5,664 nucleotides of DNA, from positions 1-5,664 of the forward strand of contig CAMYZR010000116.1 of the NCBI GenBank assembly GCA_947303905.1, in the 5' to 3' direction. This document shows, piece by piece, positions 4,737 through 5,664 of this stretch. Every line of letters begins with the position of its first letter. The stretch's first letter is position 1. The notes beneath the pieces were generated by a model, which made no database searches, had not been told where the DNA came from, and saw nothing but the letters and a program-made list of their open reading frames with translations. A program made the translations under genes and the position numbers. Source of the stretch: an uncultured Atopobiaceae bacterium (GTDB lineage Bacteria; Actinomycetota; Coriobacteriia; Coriobacteriales; Atopobiaceae).

Positions 4737-5664
4737 ATGGCAACCAGCAACAACGGCAAGCAGGGCGGACCCGGTGCCCGTGGACCGCGCACCATGTCCT
4801 TCAAGGTCGACCGCAAGGCCCTCGGTCCCGTGATGGAGATCTTCAAGCTCGTGTGGCGCAACTACAAGCTGCACTTCTGCCTCGTTATCCTCTGCATTCT
4901 GGTGAGCGCCTTTGCCACCGTGCGCTCGACGCTCTTCACCCAGTCGCTCATCGACGACTACATCACCCCCATGATGCAGTCGGGCTCCACCGACTATGGC
5001 CCGCTCGCCGGGGCGATCGGACGGCTGCTTCTGGTGGCTGCCCTCGGTGTCGCGGCGGCCTACCTCAACAACCGCACGATGGTCACCGTGAGCCAGGGCA
5101 CCCTCCGCGACCTGCGCATCGACGTCTTCGAGCACATGGAGAGCCTGCCGATCAAGTACTTTGACACGCACAGCCATGGCGACATCATATCCATCTACAC
5201 CAACGACATCGACACGCTGCGCCAGCTCATCAGCCAGACCATCCCGCAGTTCGTCAACTCGGCGGTCACCATCGTCATGACGCTCGTATCGATGATCGTG
5301 CTGTCCGTGCCGCTGACGGTGATAACGCTCGTGATGGTCGCGCTCATGCTCATGGCCGCGGGCAAGATCGGTGGCGCGGCCGGCAAGCACTTCGCCGACC
5401 AGCAGAGGCGCCTGGGCGAGGTCAACGGCTTCATCGAGGAGACGATCCAAGGCGAGAAGGTCGTCAAGGTCTTCTGCCACGAGCAGCGTTCCATTGACGA
5501 GTTCCACGAGCGCAACCATGCGCTGCGCGATTCCGCCATGCAGGCAAACCGCCTCTCCAACATCCTGATGCCGGTGGTCATGAGCCTGGGCAACGTAAGC
5601 TACGTGCTCTGCGCCATCGTCGGTTCGCTCATCGCGGTGGGCACCGGGAGCATCAATCTGGGCA
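4737..5664 (+). CDS. ABC exporter half-transporter, second subunit, membrane domain (3' end outside window)
   Basis: The frame is open from ATG 4737 to the right edge, giving 309 visible residues. A Gly-rich, basic N-terminal segment (1-30) precedes transmembrane helices at about 46-66, 93-112, 170-191, 192-208 and 275-303. Typical exporter motifs are present: LPIKYFDTHSHGDIISIYTND (137-157, first coupling-helix region) and VNGFIEETIQGEKVVKVF (229-246, second coupling-helix region). The sixth helix and the ATPase domain lie beyond the window. Only ten bases separate it from the preceding stop, with AGGTGA (4725-4730) six bases before the ATG, so the two subunits are co-expressed. As partner of a subunit lacking the catalytic Glu and His, it should carry both and may have an altered signature motif (TM288/BmrD/LmrD-like); this is prediction. 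A GTG at 4727 opens a different frame and is not the start. Confidence 0.93.
   Translation, partial: MATSNNGKQGGPGARGPRTMSFKVDRKALGPVMEIFKLVWRNYKLHFCLVILCILVSAFATVRSTLFTQSLIDDYITPMMQSGSTDYGPLAGAIGRLLLVAALGVAAAYLNNRTMVTVSQGTLRDLRIDVFEHMESLPIKYFDTHSHGDIISIYTNDIDTLRQLISQTIPQFVNSAVTIVMTLVSMIVLSVPLTVITLVMVALMLMAAGKIGGAAGKHFADQQRRLGEVNGFIEETIQGEKVVKVFCHEQRSIDEFHERNHALRDSAMQANRLSNILMPVVMSLGNVSYVLCAIVGSLIAVGTGSINLG

Noticed and set aside
2774..4861. A 695-residue open frame on the minus strand opposite the ABC gene
   Set aside because: It mirrors the codon pattern of a high-GC gene on the other strand. The product is a His/Asp/Arg/Glu-rich low-complexity string with no domain, and it overlaps a fully recognisable ABC subunit and the operator.
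4727..5164. GTG-initiated frame directly after the first ABC gene
   Set aside because: Out of frame with the real second ABC subunit, whose membrane-domain sequence starts at ATG 4737 and remains open to the window end.
4476..5519. A 347-residue minus-strand open frame opposite the ABC gene junction
   Set aside because: Same artefact of GC-rich codon phase; low-complexity product with no recognisable motif, antisense to two clear ABC subunits.
1..5664. CRISPR arrays, transposons, attachment sites, tRNA or rRNA genes
   Set aside because: No regularly spaced direct repeats, transposase or integrase motifs, terminal inverted repeats or tRNA-like folds were found on reading both strands.

Overview
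The window looks like ordinary chromosomal DNA from a high-GC Gram-positive bacterium. GC-rich third codon positions, strong AGGAGG ribosome binding sites, a beta-glucoside-type PTS permease and a MarR-controlled pair of ABC half-transporters would all suit a gut or oral Coriobacteriia such as Olsenella, Atopobium or Collinsella. That assignment is inference from style and gene content only; no marker gene is present.

Layout. (i) 1-974, plus strand: the C-terminal 323 residues of a PTS sugar permease (EIIC, glucose/beta-glucoside superfamily), cut by the left edge, ending without a fused EIIA domain. A strong GC hairpin (1006-1029) follows it and may be a terminator. (ii) 1072-2079, plus: a cytoplasmic alpha/beta-hydrolase (esterase-like, complete Ser-Asp-His triad), followed 17 bases later by an unrecognised acidic 66-residue protein (2097-2297) whose ribosome binding site can pair with the end of the hydrolase gene. 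(iii) 2325-2759, minus: a MarR-family repressor, tail-to-tail with the small gene. (iv) 2760-2881: a 122-base divergent control region, AT-rich against its surroundings. It holds two abutting 14-bp dyads (AATAG-N4-CTATT), a perfect TATAAT box and a separate 17-base inverted repeat. (v) 2882-4726 and 4737-5664 (runs off the right edge), plus: two ABC exporter half-transporters in one operon.

How the parts work together. The marR gene and the ABC pair form a recognisable self-contained export module: the repressor presumably binds the twin dyads over the ABC promoter and is released by a ligand. The first ABC subunit has Asp in place of the catalytic Walker B Glu and Gln in place of the H-loop His, the hallmark of the degenerate-site subunit in heterodimeric exporters such as TM287/288, BmrCD and LmrCD. 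The second subunit should therefore carry the intact Glu and His, beyond the window. The left half is a sugar-uptake and hydrolase neighbourhood with no obvious functional tie to the exporter. I see no mobile element, CRISPR array, tRNA or rRNA, and no convincing undescribed system. The most informative details are the architecture of the divergent operator, the coupled small gene and the asymmetric ATPase sites. No stretch longer than about 300 bases lacks a gene.
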